Shown: piece by piece, positions 11,947 to 21,340 of the stretch
How positions within the stretch are numbered: position 1 is the stretch's first letter
Layout of the letters: each line of letters begins with the position of its first letter
Source of the DNA: Lingula anatina
Lineage: Eukaryota > Brachiopoda > Lingulata > Lingulida > Lingulidae
Assembly (NCBI RefSeq): GCF_001039355.2
Contig: NW_019775507.1
Span: 111,874 to 154,480, forward strand
DNA: 42,607 bases
Direction: 5' to 3'
The notes under the pieces: model-generated
Database searches by the model: none
Told to the model about the DNA's origin: nothing
What the model saw: only the letters and a program-made list of their open reading frames with translations
Position numbers and translations under genes: made by a program

Positions 11947-14109
11947 AGTTTTTAGTCACATAAGCGTTTGTAATGTGCTTGTCTCATTTTTTAAGTAATA
12001 TTTACCGGATGCCTTTTCATTTTGTTTTATTAGAAGCAAAGGTTAAAAAGATTGCCTTAGCTCCAAAATGTTTTAAAAATGACACAAAATGTGCTCTAAG
12101 CCTCTTGCATCTACCTCAGATATTTTTATTTCTAAAGAATGCTAGATATCCAGTTGAGATGAAATATATTTGTATATTTATCTTTTTTTTTGAAGCCTCA
12201 ATAGGACTTAGAAAGTGATAAATATATAGTGGTAAAGATGCAGCATTGTCATTCTAATGATTTTAAATTGGTAAGTTTTATAAATAGAATGAGAAAATAT
12301 AAATAGTTTTTTCATCAGTTTGTTAGTTTTTTGTTTTTTTTCTTCTAGGGACTTGTGGTGCCAGTTATACGGAATGTAGAAACCATGAATTTTGCTGACA
12401 TTGAATTAGCTATCAATGAATTAGGAAAAAAGGTACTTAAGAGAAATGGTGATGATGACATCCTAAATTGAAACACAGCACAATTTGTTTTACTTACATT
12501 TAGATATTCAGAGATTTTTTAACAATATCTCTTAGGAAAGATCTTTTAAGTTATGGTCACCAAAAGAATTTTTCTGATTTTAGAATTGTTTAAAACAATA
12601 TTAAGTTAAAATGATCTTTCTAAATGATTATTCCATGTCACAGATTGATACTAGATTTTACACTTAAGTTGACACAAACTTTAGATGGAGAGAATAAGAC
12701 AATTAACAATCATGAGCCAAAGTTGGAATGTATTTCCAGAAAGAAAAAGAAAGAAAAACATCAAATACTTTTTAAGGGAAATTTGTTTTAATCAGTGAAA
12801 TTCCTTAGCTCACATTATAGTTAAAAGGATGAATAACATGAATGAAAGAGTGAAATAAACTTTCATCAGGCTCGTGATGGCCAGTTGGCTATTGAAGACA
12901 TGGACGGAGGCACTTTCACCATCAGTAATGGCGGAGTATTTGGCTCACTGTTTGGCATGCCCATCATTAATCTTCCACAGTCGGCTATTCTGGGGATGCA
13001 TGCCATTTTTGATAGACCTGTTGCAGTGAATGGCAAGGTAAGCATCCAAGAAGGATGATGTGAGGAAGTTTGTGAAGGTGAACTTTTTAATAAGTTTTTT
13101 TTTTACAATGTTTTTAGTGTTAAACAAAGTAGTAAAATTTTTGTGTTTTTTTTTGTGTTTTTATTTTTTTTTTATTCAAAACAATGTTTTATTATATCAA
13201 ACATAATATTGGGAGATGACTGCTTTCAGCAGCATGTCTGCCTTTTTTAACAGGTACATGTTATACTGTGTTGAAGGTGCTGGCACTTGATTAGTTTTTA
13301 TTGTCACATAGCAGGATATTGTGTGTGGGGCAAGGGGGGGACGTTGAATTTGCTATTCTCAAGTGAGCTGTTGTGTTTCTCTATCAAACATTAAATTTAT
13401 AATGTTTGGTGCTTTTCGAAGAGACTCTCTGTTTACCTGGATATGTATAATGCGTATAGAATTTAAAATATTCTAAATTAATGGTGCCGATATTCAGTGC
13501 AATTTCTGTTAATGTCAAGGCCATGATAATGTTTCAATGATTTATCAGATAACAGTGACCCAAGTTTTCCCGAAATATTGGATTTGGGTGTATGGCCATT
13601 TTCAGATTATTCCTGTTAATTGATATTTAGATTGTTTATTTCCCTAAACACAAGCAGTTCTTCGACATTCGTATTAAAAGAATAACCAGTATATGTAGCA
13701 AATTCTTTTCAGCATAACAGCACACATGAACATTTGAGTTAAACATTGGAATCTGATATGACGATCTTGTCAATTTGTCTTTTACAATTTAACAACAGTC
13801 ATTGTTAGTGCTCAAACAAACTTTAACTTCATGAATATGATTTTCTGCCTCATTTTGCAGAAAATGAAACCTGATTTCTTTAAATTAAATCTTGTGACTT
13901 GCATGTTATCATATTATTCTTGGTTTGTATATTTTGTGTATGCAATTTAACAAAAGGTTCTTCTGCCTCTTCAGGTTGAAATCAGGCCCATGATGTATGC
14001 AGCATTAACGTACGACCATCGATTAATAGACGGAAGGGAGGCAGTTACATTTCTGCGTAAAATCAAGTCTGCTGTGGAGAACCCAATAATTCATCTCCTG
14101 GGTTTATGA
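2236..14109 (+). CDS. DLST: DLST: dihydrolipoyllysine-residue succinyltransferase, E2 of 2-oxoglutarate dehydrogenase (5'-partial, 10 exons)
   Basis: Transfers the succinyl group from lipoyl-lysine to CoA in the mitochondrial 2-oxoglutarate dehydrogenase complex (TCA cycle). Exons: 2236-2309, 2593-2667, 3965-4020, 4950-5058, 10493-10746, 10989-11086, 11320-11518, 12349-12432, 12870-13037, 13975-14109. All introns are GT...AG, phases agree, and they join to 416 codons plus stop (the human protein has about 453 residues). Numbering from the first complete codon in the window: lipoyl domain about 30-105 with lipoyl lysine K68 in EIETDK; Pro/Ala-rich linker about 106-180; acyltransferase core about 185-416 with [29 protein letters not shown] and the active-site DHRLIDG (His387, Asp391). 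There is no obvious E1/E3-binding domain, as is usual for animal E2o. Missing: start codon and most of the targeting peptide, expected upstream; the first exon here opens on the third base of a codon. Confidence 0.96.
2593..2667 (+). CDS. DLST: DLST exon b: start of lipoyl domain
   Basis: Acceptor gattgcag, donor gtaatt. Encodes [19 protein letters not shown], the almost invariant start of the E2o lipoyl domain. Ends in phase 1. Confidence 0.95.
2668..3964 (+). other. DLST intron (lipoyl domain)
   Basis: AT-rich intron between exons b and c. It holds the (TG)n run and a short G-run near 2802-2812. I see no coding or mobile sequence. Confidence 0.8.
2956..2983 (+). repeat. (TG)n microsatellite
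   Basis: Uninterrupted TG dinucleotide run in the second DLST intron of the window. Confidence 0.95.
3965..4020 (+). CDS. DLST: DLST exon c: lipoyl-lysine exon
   Basis: Acceptor tttatag, donor gtgagc. Encodes [19 protein letters not shown]; the final Lys (codon 4018-4020) is the lipoylation site, placed exactly at the exon edge. Phase 0 at the end. Confidence 0.95.
4221..4243 (+). repeat. A23 homopolymer
   Basis: Run of 23 A followed by a purine-rich stretch, inside a DLST intron (4021-4949). No flanking retrotransposon body is recognisable. Confidence 0.9.
4950..5058 (+). CDS. DLST: DLST exon d: second half of lipoyl domain
   Basis: Acceptor acttacag, donor gtattg. Encodes [16 protein letters not shown] and [10 protein letters not shown], the strands that pack against the lipoyl hairpin. 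Ends in phase 1 before the longest intron. Confidence 0.95.
5059..6316 (+). other. First part of the long DLST intron
   Basis: AT-rich. A C-rich/CCCCAC tract at 5151-5180 and an A-rich run near 5239-5265 are the only low-complexity features. A CAGGGGCTGTGTTCACAAAT word near 5122 resembles the terminus of the element at 1372 but has no partner end that I can see. Confidence 0.6.
6317..6700 (-). pseudogene. Tyrosine-recombinase N-terminal (core-binding) remnant
   Basis: Minus-strand fragments [14 protein letters not shown] (about 6590-6640), then [12 protein letters not shown] and [13 protein letters not shown] (6317-6511), match the SAM-like core-binding domain pattern of DIRS-type recombinases. 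No R...HxxR...Y catalytic part follows below 6317. Frameshifts separate the fragments. Confidence 0.6.
6842..7920 (-). pseudogene. Reverse transcriptase end, RNase H and C-terminal extension of the DIRS-like element
   Basis: Minus strand, roughly 7910 downward: [18 protein letters not shown] (end of RT), then [14 protein letters not shown] (connection), FWKDNLERF before [12 protein letters not shown] (RNase H first acidic strand, near 7550), [25 protein letters not shown] (RNase H DN box), then [27 protein letters not shown] and [14 protein letters not shown]. The YxDD-bearing palm should lie upstream but is replaced by gag-like sequence. In-frame stops near 7640, 7700 and 7860 and frame shifts show decay. 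Confidence 0.75.
7892..8285 (-). pseudogene. Gag-like ORF1 remnant of the DIRS-like element
   Basis: Minus-strand fragments read [10 protein letters not shown], then after a frame change [11 protein letters not shown] and [11 protein letters not shown] followed by a Lys run encoded by a T22 tract on the plus strand (about 7980-8002). KGNxxQxxFN, IKxADxSExGW and SEDE words are, as I recall, typical of the first ORF of invertebrate DIRS-like elements. The spacer usually seen between GGW and SEDE is shortened. The fragment runs directly into RT sequence near 7915, which implies a deletion. Confidence 0.65.
8375..9040 (+). repeat. Direct repeat copy 1 in the long DLST intron
   Basis: About 550-650 bp that recurs with small differences from 9291. 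Shared landmarks: ATTGTATTTGACAATTACTT (8400/9313), TAGATGTGTRACAGACT, GTAGGAGTAATTGTTACTTA, GTACATGTTTGAAGTCTGTG and the ATGTTACRTAACTTGATAT block at its end. It carries the uninterrupted version of the site that holds a MITE in copy 2. No coding content. Confidence 0.85.
9098..9147 (+). repeat. (TTTA)n microsatellite
   Basis: About twelve TTTA/ATTT units between the two direct repeat copies. Confidence 0.95.
9291..10200 (+). repeat. Direct repeat copy 2, interrupted by a MITE
   Basis: Same order of landmarks as 8375-9040. Similarity runs to about 9913, stops at the MITE (9914-10130), and resumes at 10131 with ATGTTACATAACTTGATATC. The tail is rich in CATGACAT words. Confidence 0.85.
9914..10130 (+). 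mobile_element. 217 bp MITE with TAGATCGATCTA subterminal palindromes
   Basis: Runs from CACCCCATTTCCATAG to CTCTGGGAAAGCACCC. The ends are imperfect inverted repeats of about 30 bp, each reaching the 12 bp palindrome TAGATCGATCTA. It is flanked by TAT on both sides (9911-9913, 10131-10133), a candidate 3 bp target duplication. Related copies occur at 33778-34221. It has no coding capacity. A 3 bp duplication would fit PIF/Harbinger-type MITEs, but the family is inference. Confidence 0.8.
10493..10746 (+). CDS. DLST: DLST exon e: Pro/Ala-rich linker
   Basis: Acceptor gctgttag, donor gtgagg. Encodes a low-complexity Ala/Pro/Lys/Gln linker (runs such as QPPPAQPAG and [11 protein letters not shown]) ending in TRQEQR, which leads into the core. 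This is the flexible swinging-arm segment between lipoyl domain and catalytic core; its sequence varies widely among animals. Confidence 0.92.
10989..11086 (+). CDS. DLST: DLST exon f: start of catalytic core
   Basis: Acceptor cttttcag, donor gtaaat. Encodes [18 protein letters not shown] and [12 protein letters not shown], the N-terminal helix and first strand of the 2-oxoacid dehydrogenase acyltransferase core. Phase 2 at its end (AG + T gives Ser). Confidence 0.95.
11320..11518 (+). CDS. DLST: DLST exon g: catalytic core
   Basis: Acceptor after a T-rich tract (tttttcag), donor gtaaac. Encodes [42 protein letters not shown] and [15 protein letters not shown], all strongly conserved in DLST. 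The open frame continues past the exon, but GLVVP is only restored by splicing at 11518. Confidence 0.96.
11914..11942 (+). repeat. (TG)n microsatellite
   Basis: Uninterrupted TG run in the DLST intron 11519-12348; the rest of that intron is AT-rich with no recognisable content. Confidence 0.95.
12349..12432 (+). CDS. DLST: DLST exon h: catalytic core
   Basis: Acceptor cttctag, donor gtactt; 28 codons, phase 0 at both ends. Encodes [19 protein letters not shown] and AINELGKK, the CoA/lipoamide channel region. Confidence 0.96.
12870..13037 (+). CDS. DLST: DLST exon i: catalytic core
   Basis: Acceptor tcatcag, donor gtaagc; 56 codons, phase 0 at both ends. Encodes [20 protein letters not shown] and [17 protein letters not shown]. 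Confidence 0.97.
13038..13974 (+). other. Last DLST intron
   Basis: AT-rich, with T runs near 13095-13170 and a short G-rich stretch near 13330. Nothing coding or mobile recognised. Confidence 0.7.
13975..14109 (+). CDS. DLST: DLST terminal coding exon with active site
   Basis: Acceptor cctcttcag; ends with TGA at 14107-14109. Encodes [20 protein letters not shown], where His and Asp of DHRLIDG are the acyltransferase catalytic residues, then [12 protein letters not shown] and a C-terminus close to animal DLST proteins. Confidence 0.97.
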   Translation, partial: VEIRPMMYAALTYDHRLIDGREAVTFLRKIKSAVENPIIHLLGL

Positions 14110-14660
14110 TGACAGGTGTGGACAGGGGCTCTTGGAAGGCTCTTGTTTTCTGGGTTATTATAATTATTGCTGTCCGATTCCTGACAAAAAGTTCTCTTTA
14201 AGTCGGCATTGACACTGGAAGGATATGATGCATACATTTACTGGTATATTATATACACAGCTGTTCTGGAATTAATTGTTGGTTGACACTAGGTTTTGTT
14301 TAAGCGTAAAGGCACTTTTTATGTTTGTAAACATGCTTTACTGAATTGTTTGTTTCTTATGTATGGACATTTGTGATACAAAAGTATTATGGTGAACTTT
14401 GGTAAGTTCAAACCAAATTGCACCAGTTTCAAACTATCTCAGATTATGACTGACAAAAACGTTAATACCCTTTCAATTTGCACCTTTTAAGGAATGAATA
14501 TGCCAAACATAATGCCTGACCAAAAATGTTTATCTTAGGTTCCAGACAAAAATTGATGTAGTTCAAATTTCCCTGTATGGATAACTCTTAAAAACTCAGT
14601 ATGAGCACAGTCAGAATGATTCTCCCCAGATCCCTATTAAATATAAAGCATCAGATAATG
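14110..14660 (+). terminator. Possible DLST 3' UTR with variant polyA signal
   Basis: AT-rich sequence after the DLST stop. I see no AATAAA in the first kilobase. ATTAAA at 14636-14641 is the first common variant. The true 3' end cannot be fixed without transcript data. Confidence 0.25.
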
Positions 14661-15399
14661 ATAACAGTAGCATAAGAGAACTGACTTGCTTAGTAAATGT
14701 AGAAGTCTTACGTAGTGGTATCAAATATTAGGATTGTTATTGCAAACAAAAAGATTTAACTAAACATTGAACTGCTAAAATATATCTATGTTATTTGTTT
14801 TACAACTATTGTTGGAAATGCAATTCTCAAGTTTCAATTATTACATATTTGGTTATGTGTTATTATACTTGGATGGTTACTCCAGACTAGACAAGTTAAA
14901 CAAATTTAAACGCACAAAGGCCAGTGTTTAAGAAAGGTGTGTCCTACTTATTTCATTGTCAAACAAAAAAAAATGCTCTCAGAAATAATATTTCAGTGAA
15001 TGTACAAATTTGATAAATAGAGTTAATTTTTTATTTTGTACTGCATTTGCCTTACAATTTTGAAATTATTTGTAAGTTTTCTCTAGGTACTAACCTAAGA
15101 GGAGAAATCTCATACAGTAAAGAAAATATAATTTTTTTTTTTTTTTTGTCATTTGCAATAATTTTGGTTAAAAAACCTAAAAAGCAATGTAAACCATGAT
15201 CTTTCTCAAAGTGAGTTCTACTAAAACTTTATTATTTATAATGTCAGATAAGGGACAGTGAAAATGCACCAGATTTTTTGTGAAAATTATTGGATATAGT
15301 GGTTAGACTAGCATGCAGTAGAAATATCCAAATATTGTTTACCAATATAAAAAAGGATGTACACTTTCATCCACATTAGTCTTCCTCCTTATACGGTTA

Positions 15400-15623
15400 G
15401 GGCTCATTCCCAGTGAAACTATCATTCTATGAAGATCAATCCAAGTCAATGGGGAATCTTGCTGAATCCAAACAGATTGACATGCCTCCTGGCGTGGAGT
15501 AGAATGCAGAAAAGCAGGTGTTTTTTGAGTATGTTAATGAAGAGGCATGTTAATCTGATTGTGAGAGTACCCACAGAATTGGATCCATCTATGTGGAACG
15601 ATAGTTTCATTGGGAATGAGCCC
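15400..15623. mobile_element. 224 bp MITE with long terminal inverted repeats
   Basis: Left end GGGCTCATTCCCAGTGAAAC and right end (complement) GGGCTCATTCCCAATGAAAC stay matched for about 28 bp with two differences. A second inverted pair lies inside: AGATTGACATGCCTC near 15473 and its complement GAGGCATGTTAATCT near 15542. Flanks are TTA (left) and ATA (right), so the target duplication could be TA or a diverged TWA. It lies between the convergent DLST and RDH-like genes and encodes nothing recognisable. Confidence 0.75.
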
Positions 15624-15676
15624 ATAAAGTCTGGTCTCACCTCTGTTTCCCCATAAATTGTATTCTTGCCTCTGAC

Positions 15677-16031
15677 TTAAAGGGATAATAACTTCGTTTT
15701 GGCCAAAAAATGAATTTTTCCCGGAGTAAACGACAATTTTCCCCATACTTACCAATGGTGAATGAATCCATTTCTACATTCAAAGTTAGTACTTGTTTTT
15801 TTTTTTTCTAAAAAGTTTGGTTTTGTGTTATAATCTCTTAAGAGATTATTACAGAGTATAACCATCTATGGAGGTCACGTGATCTGATGACAAGCTCAGA
15901 TATCAGAATAATAGTATAGTATAGTACTGCCGTTTTTGTGGCAAAACAGAATAAATTATATTTCTATGAGTTGTTTACAATGTTTTTATTGTGAAATATA
16001 GATCTCATACAAAGAGTTATTATCTCTTTAA
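15677..16031. mobile_element. Composite inverted-repeat element bounded by TTAA
   Basis: TTAA occurs at 15677-15680, 15838-15841 and 16028-16031. The outer ends read AGGGATAATAAC and (complement) AGAGATAATAAC. The middle TTAA is the centre of a perfect 20 bp palindrome at 15830-15849. All four sequences next to a TTAA are variants of one terminus, as if two short elements were inserted end to end sharing one TTAA. TTAA target duplication is the hallmark of piggyBac-type MITEs; membership is inferred from that alone. Confidence 0.55.
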
Positions 16032-18750
16032 TTCAAGTGGCTTCGTTGATTCAGTGACTGCTTGCTTTTGTGTTCTACAAGTTAAATGGATGATGGACGT
16101 TAGGGTGAAAAGATAATAAATTCTGAGATGATTCGAAACCTGTCGTTAGTGTGTTGTCTTTAATCCAAGATGACAAAATTGAATCTCAGTATTGTGATAA
16201 TGGAACGTAAAACTGATCAGCGAGGATCGTGTAAATTTGCTGTCAACCAAGCAAAACGTGAGGCAAGTCGAGAGTTCTTTCCACCAAGATACAAAAACCA
16301 AATTTTGTTCGTTGGACTTTGCTTTGCCTGCAGATAAAAATAATTTGTCAATTTTTTTATTATTGGGTAAATTTCACTCAAAATTGGCAGAAATTCAAAA
16401 TCATCTGCCAAATTTTATGAACAAGAACAATTGCCTTGAACTTTAATTCAAAGTCTGCAGTTTTTCCCACTGGCATATCAAAGTCAGACATCTTTAATGA
16501 CTTCAATCTGAAATTAAGTGACTATTAAAAAAAAAAAAACAGAGTAAGAGAATCTTCCGGATTGAGGGTTGGGGAGTGCATTACGGTGCATGCCATGATG
16601 TTGAAATCATGGTTCTGGTTGGATCGTGTATGATTTACCATCGCCACTTGTATGTATACATACTCTGGTTTGTTATCTATACTGCTTTTCTTCAATAAAC
16701 AAAATAGGTAGAAACAGAAGGACACGGGTACGATAAACCGGCTAAATACGAAACGTTATTTCCCAGTCATTTTGAATGTACCCGTCTGGTAAAAAGTTTC
16801 TGTAAATATACCCCCTTACCTCCTTTTATAGGGGTATCGTCATTCCCCACCTTTTAAGAGATAGAGAATAGTGGTAATAAATTAATGAATAGAGAGAAAG
16901 AATAAATATGATATGATTTATGACAAATGAAGGGAAAAGCCTTAAACGGCGATATTATCAGAATTACAGATGATAATTGATACGACATTCCTGTTTTGGT
17001 GATCGCGTGAGGAAAACTGTGATTAAGAGTCGTATTCAGTTACATTATTTCAGAATCTCCAAGTCACGATTTTCGTAATGGACTCTCACTTAAGCTTTCT
17101 TAATTAATATGATAGGGCTTCTCGCGCAATATCGTCACGACGGATGAGTGTACTATTTATCTAAATCGACTGAAGTGGGAAAATTGAAGAAGACCATCAT
17201 TTACCGAAAAAATATATTGTGATGAGAGGATGGCCACTTATGTTGAAAACACCAGCGATAAGCATGACCATGTGCTTGATGGTGAATCGCGTGCTTGAAC
17301 CTACCGGTATGAACAAAAGGTTTAAAGATATTCATTGCGTTCAAAAAAGTTTTTGGGGAAAAAAACGTTGGGAGTTCTAAATTGCGTTTACATTGTTACC
17401 ACAAGTGACCAAGCGACACGAAATAGCAAGTCAATAAAAACAACAGCTTTTTTTTTCGTTCATTATTTTATTATGTGGCTTTGTAATTCATTTAGATCGG
17501 GCAAGAAATGCAGTCTGGTATTGAGTAAACAAAAACGTTGTTGACATTATGCAGCAGATCATTACTTAATTACCTGACTTTTGTTTGGTAATTAAGCTAA
17601 GTTTTTATCACCGGAACTACTTCAATGTTCTGAGCTAATGAAGCATGTATGCAATTTATGCCATAGATATATCGATTCTAAGCAGAACCGATGCAGTTGA
17701 CGTGTAGGCAGAGTCACTTGATGCTAATCTTTCGTTTTAAGCAGAACTATCGTTATCAGTAAACAAGCTGCCTTAAGTTGCTTTCATAACTGCAATATGC
17801 CTGTGTCAGAGATTTTTAAGGAATCCTTTAAGCACAGCTTTAAAAAAAGTCCGCTGTGTTGTGTTTGACTACTCTACATCGGTAAAATGTACCATCTAAG
17901 CTGCTCTTTCAGCAATACTATATGTCGTGTCTCAAGCAAATCTAAGCTACTTCTGCAGCGCCAGCAATTGGCTGCAAGTCAAATGCTAGTGTCTCTATTC
18001 TAAGCAGACTTGCTTTAAAGCGTTGTGGACAAGTCCTAGGGCAGGGTAAGATGGAACACTAAAGTAAGTTTAAAAATTCGGTCTTCTTAATTTGCACAGG
18101 GCTGTTGTTCAACAACTATTGGTGCGTATGAAAACCCTTAACTTTGGGATACTGTTTTCTAAACCTATATTTTCCAAATAAATAAAATAAATTATATTTA
18201 CATGTTAATATTTCAACTGCAGCTACGTCGGTTTGGATCATTCCACAAAAACCGGCTACATATCAAAAGCTTGTTATGCAATAAATAGTGAAAATCGTAC
18301 TGATACGTACATATTATGTACAAATAAATTAAGAAATGCATCGATGACATGACGGTGTGATGCGTTTTTGAGTTTTGCTCTCATGAAACGAAAACGAACG
18401 ATGAGATGAATCTATGAATATGCAATAAATAATGTTTATGAATATGGCAAATGTATGCTGCCAGCAGCCGCTTTGCCGTGCTGATGAAATAATGTCTTCG
18501 CGGTTGTGAATAAATTACTGATTGTTTACTCTTCTTCAATAAGTCGGTGCCGTCGCTTAGAGTTTCTTGCGAATCTTAGGTATCAGTCGTGATAAGCACC
18601 TGAGAAGGTATCACAAACTGCACTTGTGGGTGCGTTTTCACAGGACTTGGGAGATCATGTGTTGCCACGCGTGATGAACATTGCGTGCGAGTAACGTCGC
18701 GAGATGGCGTCAAGTCCGAATGGAAGTGTACTGGAACAATTATGCAGGCT
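16032..18750. other. Spacer between convergent DLST and RDH-like genes
   Basis: No coding or mobile sequence recognised. Short ORFs here have no family resemblance. The 3' UTR of the RDH-like gene must start just below 18751; no AATAAA is visible on the minus strand close by, only a CATAAA variant near 18435. Confidence 0.6.
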
Positions 18751-18997
18751 TTACCCCTGTCGTAGACAGTGTTCAATTGGTTCGCAGCGGTCCATAACAC
18801 AAATGTCATTGTTGTTGAAGGGGAATTCTTCCCACTTCGTTTGTAGAAGATCGACGTGTTTTCTGCGCGACTGCAGCTGCGTGTGCGGCCAGCACTCTTG
18901 TTCGTTCAAACCCACCAGTTCTGCGCTGAGGTCCCAGACTTTTTTCGCCAGTTCTTTGTCTTTTGCTAGGGGTGCCATTTCTTTTTCCTTGCAATCA
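18751..18997 (-). CDS. RDH-like exon 7: C-terminus with extra tail
   Basis: Acceptor tttttacag. Encodes [20 protein letters not shown] and [11 protein letters not shown], where relatives normally end, then 51 more codons to TAA (18753-18751). The tail is rich in Gln, Cys and charged residues, with no motif I recognise. Confidence 0.85.
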
Positions 18998-21303
18998 CTG
19001 TAAAAATGAAAATTGATATGAGACTTAAATCATTTTGCTAGAAAAGCATGAAAAAGTTGTGACAGAAAGCTATAGCGTGTGTATGTGTGTGTGTGTTTCA
19101 TTTGTCATATCCCGTCTTCCCGCGTTAGATTTAGTCTTCATTTATCTATTTGATTCATAGTGACAACACGATGCGCGTTATTATCAGACCTTCAGGTTAT
19201 CTCTGTTCTAAATTTAACCAAGAACCCTACTAAATTTAGACGTAATGTATGAATAGTAACGTGTATGGATACCGTAGCGCACGCCTAGGCCTCCCACACT
19301 AACGCGATTGGAATGCTACACCGCTTTTGGTAAATAGTGGATAGTTATAGAAACTATCATTTATAAGCAGGAAATATTGGCTCGACTTTCTGATAAGTAT
19401 TCGACTGCCATTTACTTTAGCTGAGTAACAAGTGATACAAATGAAGACACAGAATCGCCTGAGATAAAATCGTTTATGGAAACGTTGCCTTGGTGATAGT
19501 CCAGATAAAGTGGGCCTAGAACGCTGAGTCACCATACCGTGGAATGCTAATTTATAAGTAGCCAGGAAATGAGAAAGTGTGTGAAATTTCATCTCTAAAT
19601 ACGGGTGAAATATTTACCTAAAGTATAGTCCCGTTTTTCCTTCTAAACTTTCGTCAACTGCACAGAAAATGCTGGTCTGTGCGCCCTCGCGCGGGTTCTT
19701 AAAGAGCAGGAAGTACAGCCAACAAAAGGCGACGTGGTTCCATTCTTTGAAGAAGATATATTTGGCTATGTCGGTTTTCACTACGCCGGGGTGGAGACAG
19801 TTAACGGTGACTCCAGTGCCTGAAATAGACAAGTAGCTAAACTCATTAATACGTCCTGTCATCTTTATCTTCATTAATATGTATAATGCTTTATGAACAT
19901 TCACAGTAATGTCAACAAACAATGCGACAATAATTTCTTTTTGTTAAGTGAATCATGCTAAAAATAGACAGGGAGATGTGTCAAGATTCTTTGCTTAATG
20001 CACGTTTTGAACTCGACAAGCTTGGAAGGACACAGCGGACTTTGACATTTTATATCAACACCATTGACACGTCTGAGACTTTCTTCAGAACTTTCATAAG
20101 TAGGCGCGGGCGGACAGCGCGTGCATTTTTCGGATGCCTTTACCTTGAAATTGATCGAATATTTCGGTGTCTAGTCTACGCAGGTCCTGGATGTCAATTA
20201 AATTAAGAAATGGATTCGAGAGTTAATAAAGGCACCTTGCATACAGTGATTTTTTTCCTTTTTGCCAATCAAGATAGATTTTTGTCTTTGCAACGCTTAA
20301 TGAGAAAAATCCTTAACCTCATCGTTTATGCGTGCCTGATCAAATGAACCATCCTCGATAATTTCCCGATTTTATAGAAAATCAACTACAAGTTGAGTTA
20401 TTAATTAACTTGAACAAAACATGGGTTTATGTTTAATAGTTAACCGATGCACTGGAGGTTTTTGCGAATTGCCCTTTATCGATAACTAATGTACAATTCG
20501 TCTGGACACAATACAGGTGAAAGTGTCAGAAATTTATCAATTTTCAATTGGTGGCCAATTAAGCTCTTGTTACCCAAACAAAACAACAGTAAATGAATTA
20601 TGAACGCTGGGTGCACCAGTAGTAGCAGTAGTAAAAACATTACGTTATGGCGTATTGTGCAGGCTTCAACGCCAGCTATTGTTCAAGGGTGATTTATCAC
20701 ATGCTCCTTGATTTCATGTCATTTTTATGGGCACGCAAAGATCAGAAATGATTGATTCTAAGTCTTGCTCAGCAAAATTTGTTATGAAAACCTTGGGTTT
20801 GTTGATTTTATTGTTTTCACAGCTTTCCTCGACAATGCAAACTAAGAAATAAAAAACAGAGGCCTTGTCTGGGCTTTTGTTTCCTTTAGCTATCCAAACA
20901 CAAGCGCGATCTTTCATTCCCCTTTGTATTACTAATGAGGTCCGGTATTGATAGCTACATTAAGACTTAATTAAGGATCCAATAATTTTACAAAGGCGAA
21001 CATTTTTGGGTTTTTTAACGTTCCCTGTGCAGCCTTGTTCTTTATTATCCGCGCCACTAATGCTGTCTAGATATTTCTAAGACAACCGACAATCGAACAG
21101 TCGTAAATAGTAAAACCTTCTTACCTTCTAGTCTCTGGCTTAGTTCTCTTGTAAATAAATGGTTAGCGAGTTTGCTTTGATTGTATGCAGCGAACGGTGA
21201 GTATCTTTCCTCCCAGTTGATGTCCTCCCAGTTCATATAGCCATCTGTCAAGAAAATACAAGCCAATATTATAGCTACATATCATATCATAAAGTATTCA
21301 TTC

Positions 21304-21340
<37 letters not shown>

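Noticed and set aside
18704-19003. 99-codon plus-strand ORF
   Set aside because: Antisense shadow of the last RDH-like exon; the minus-strand frame carries the family motifs.
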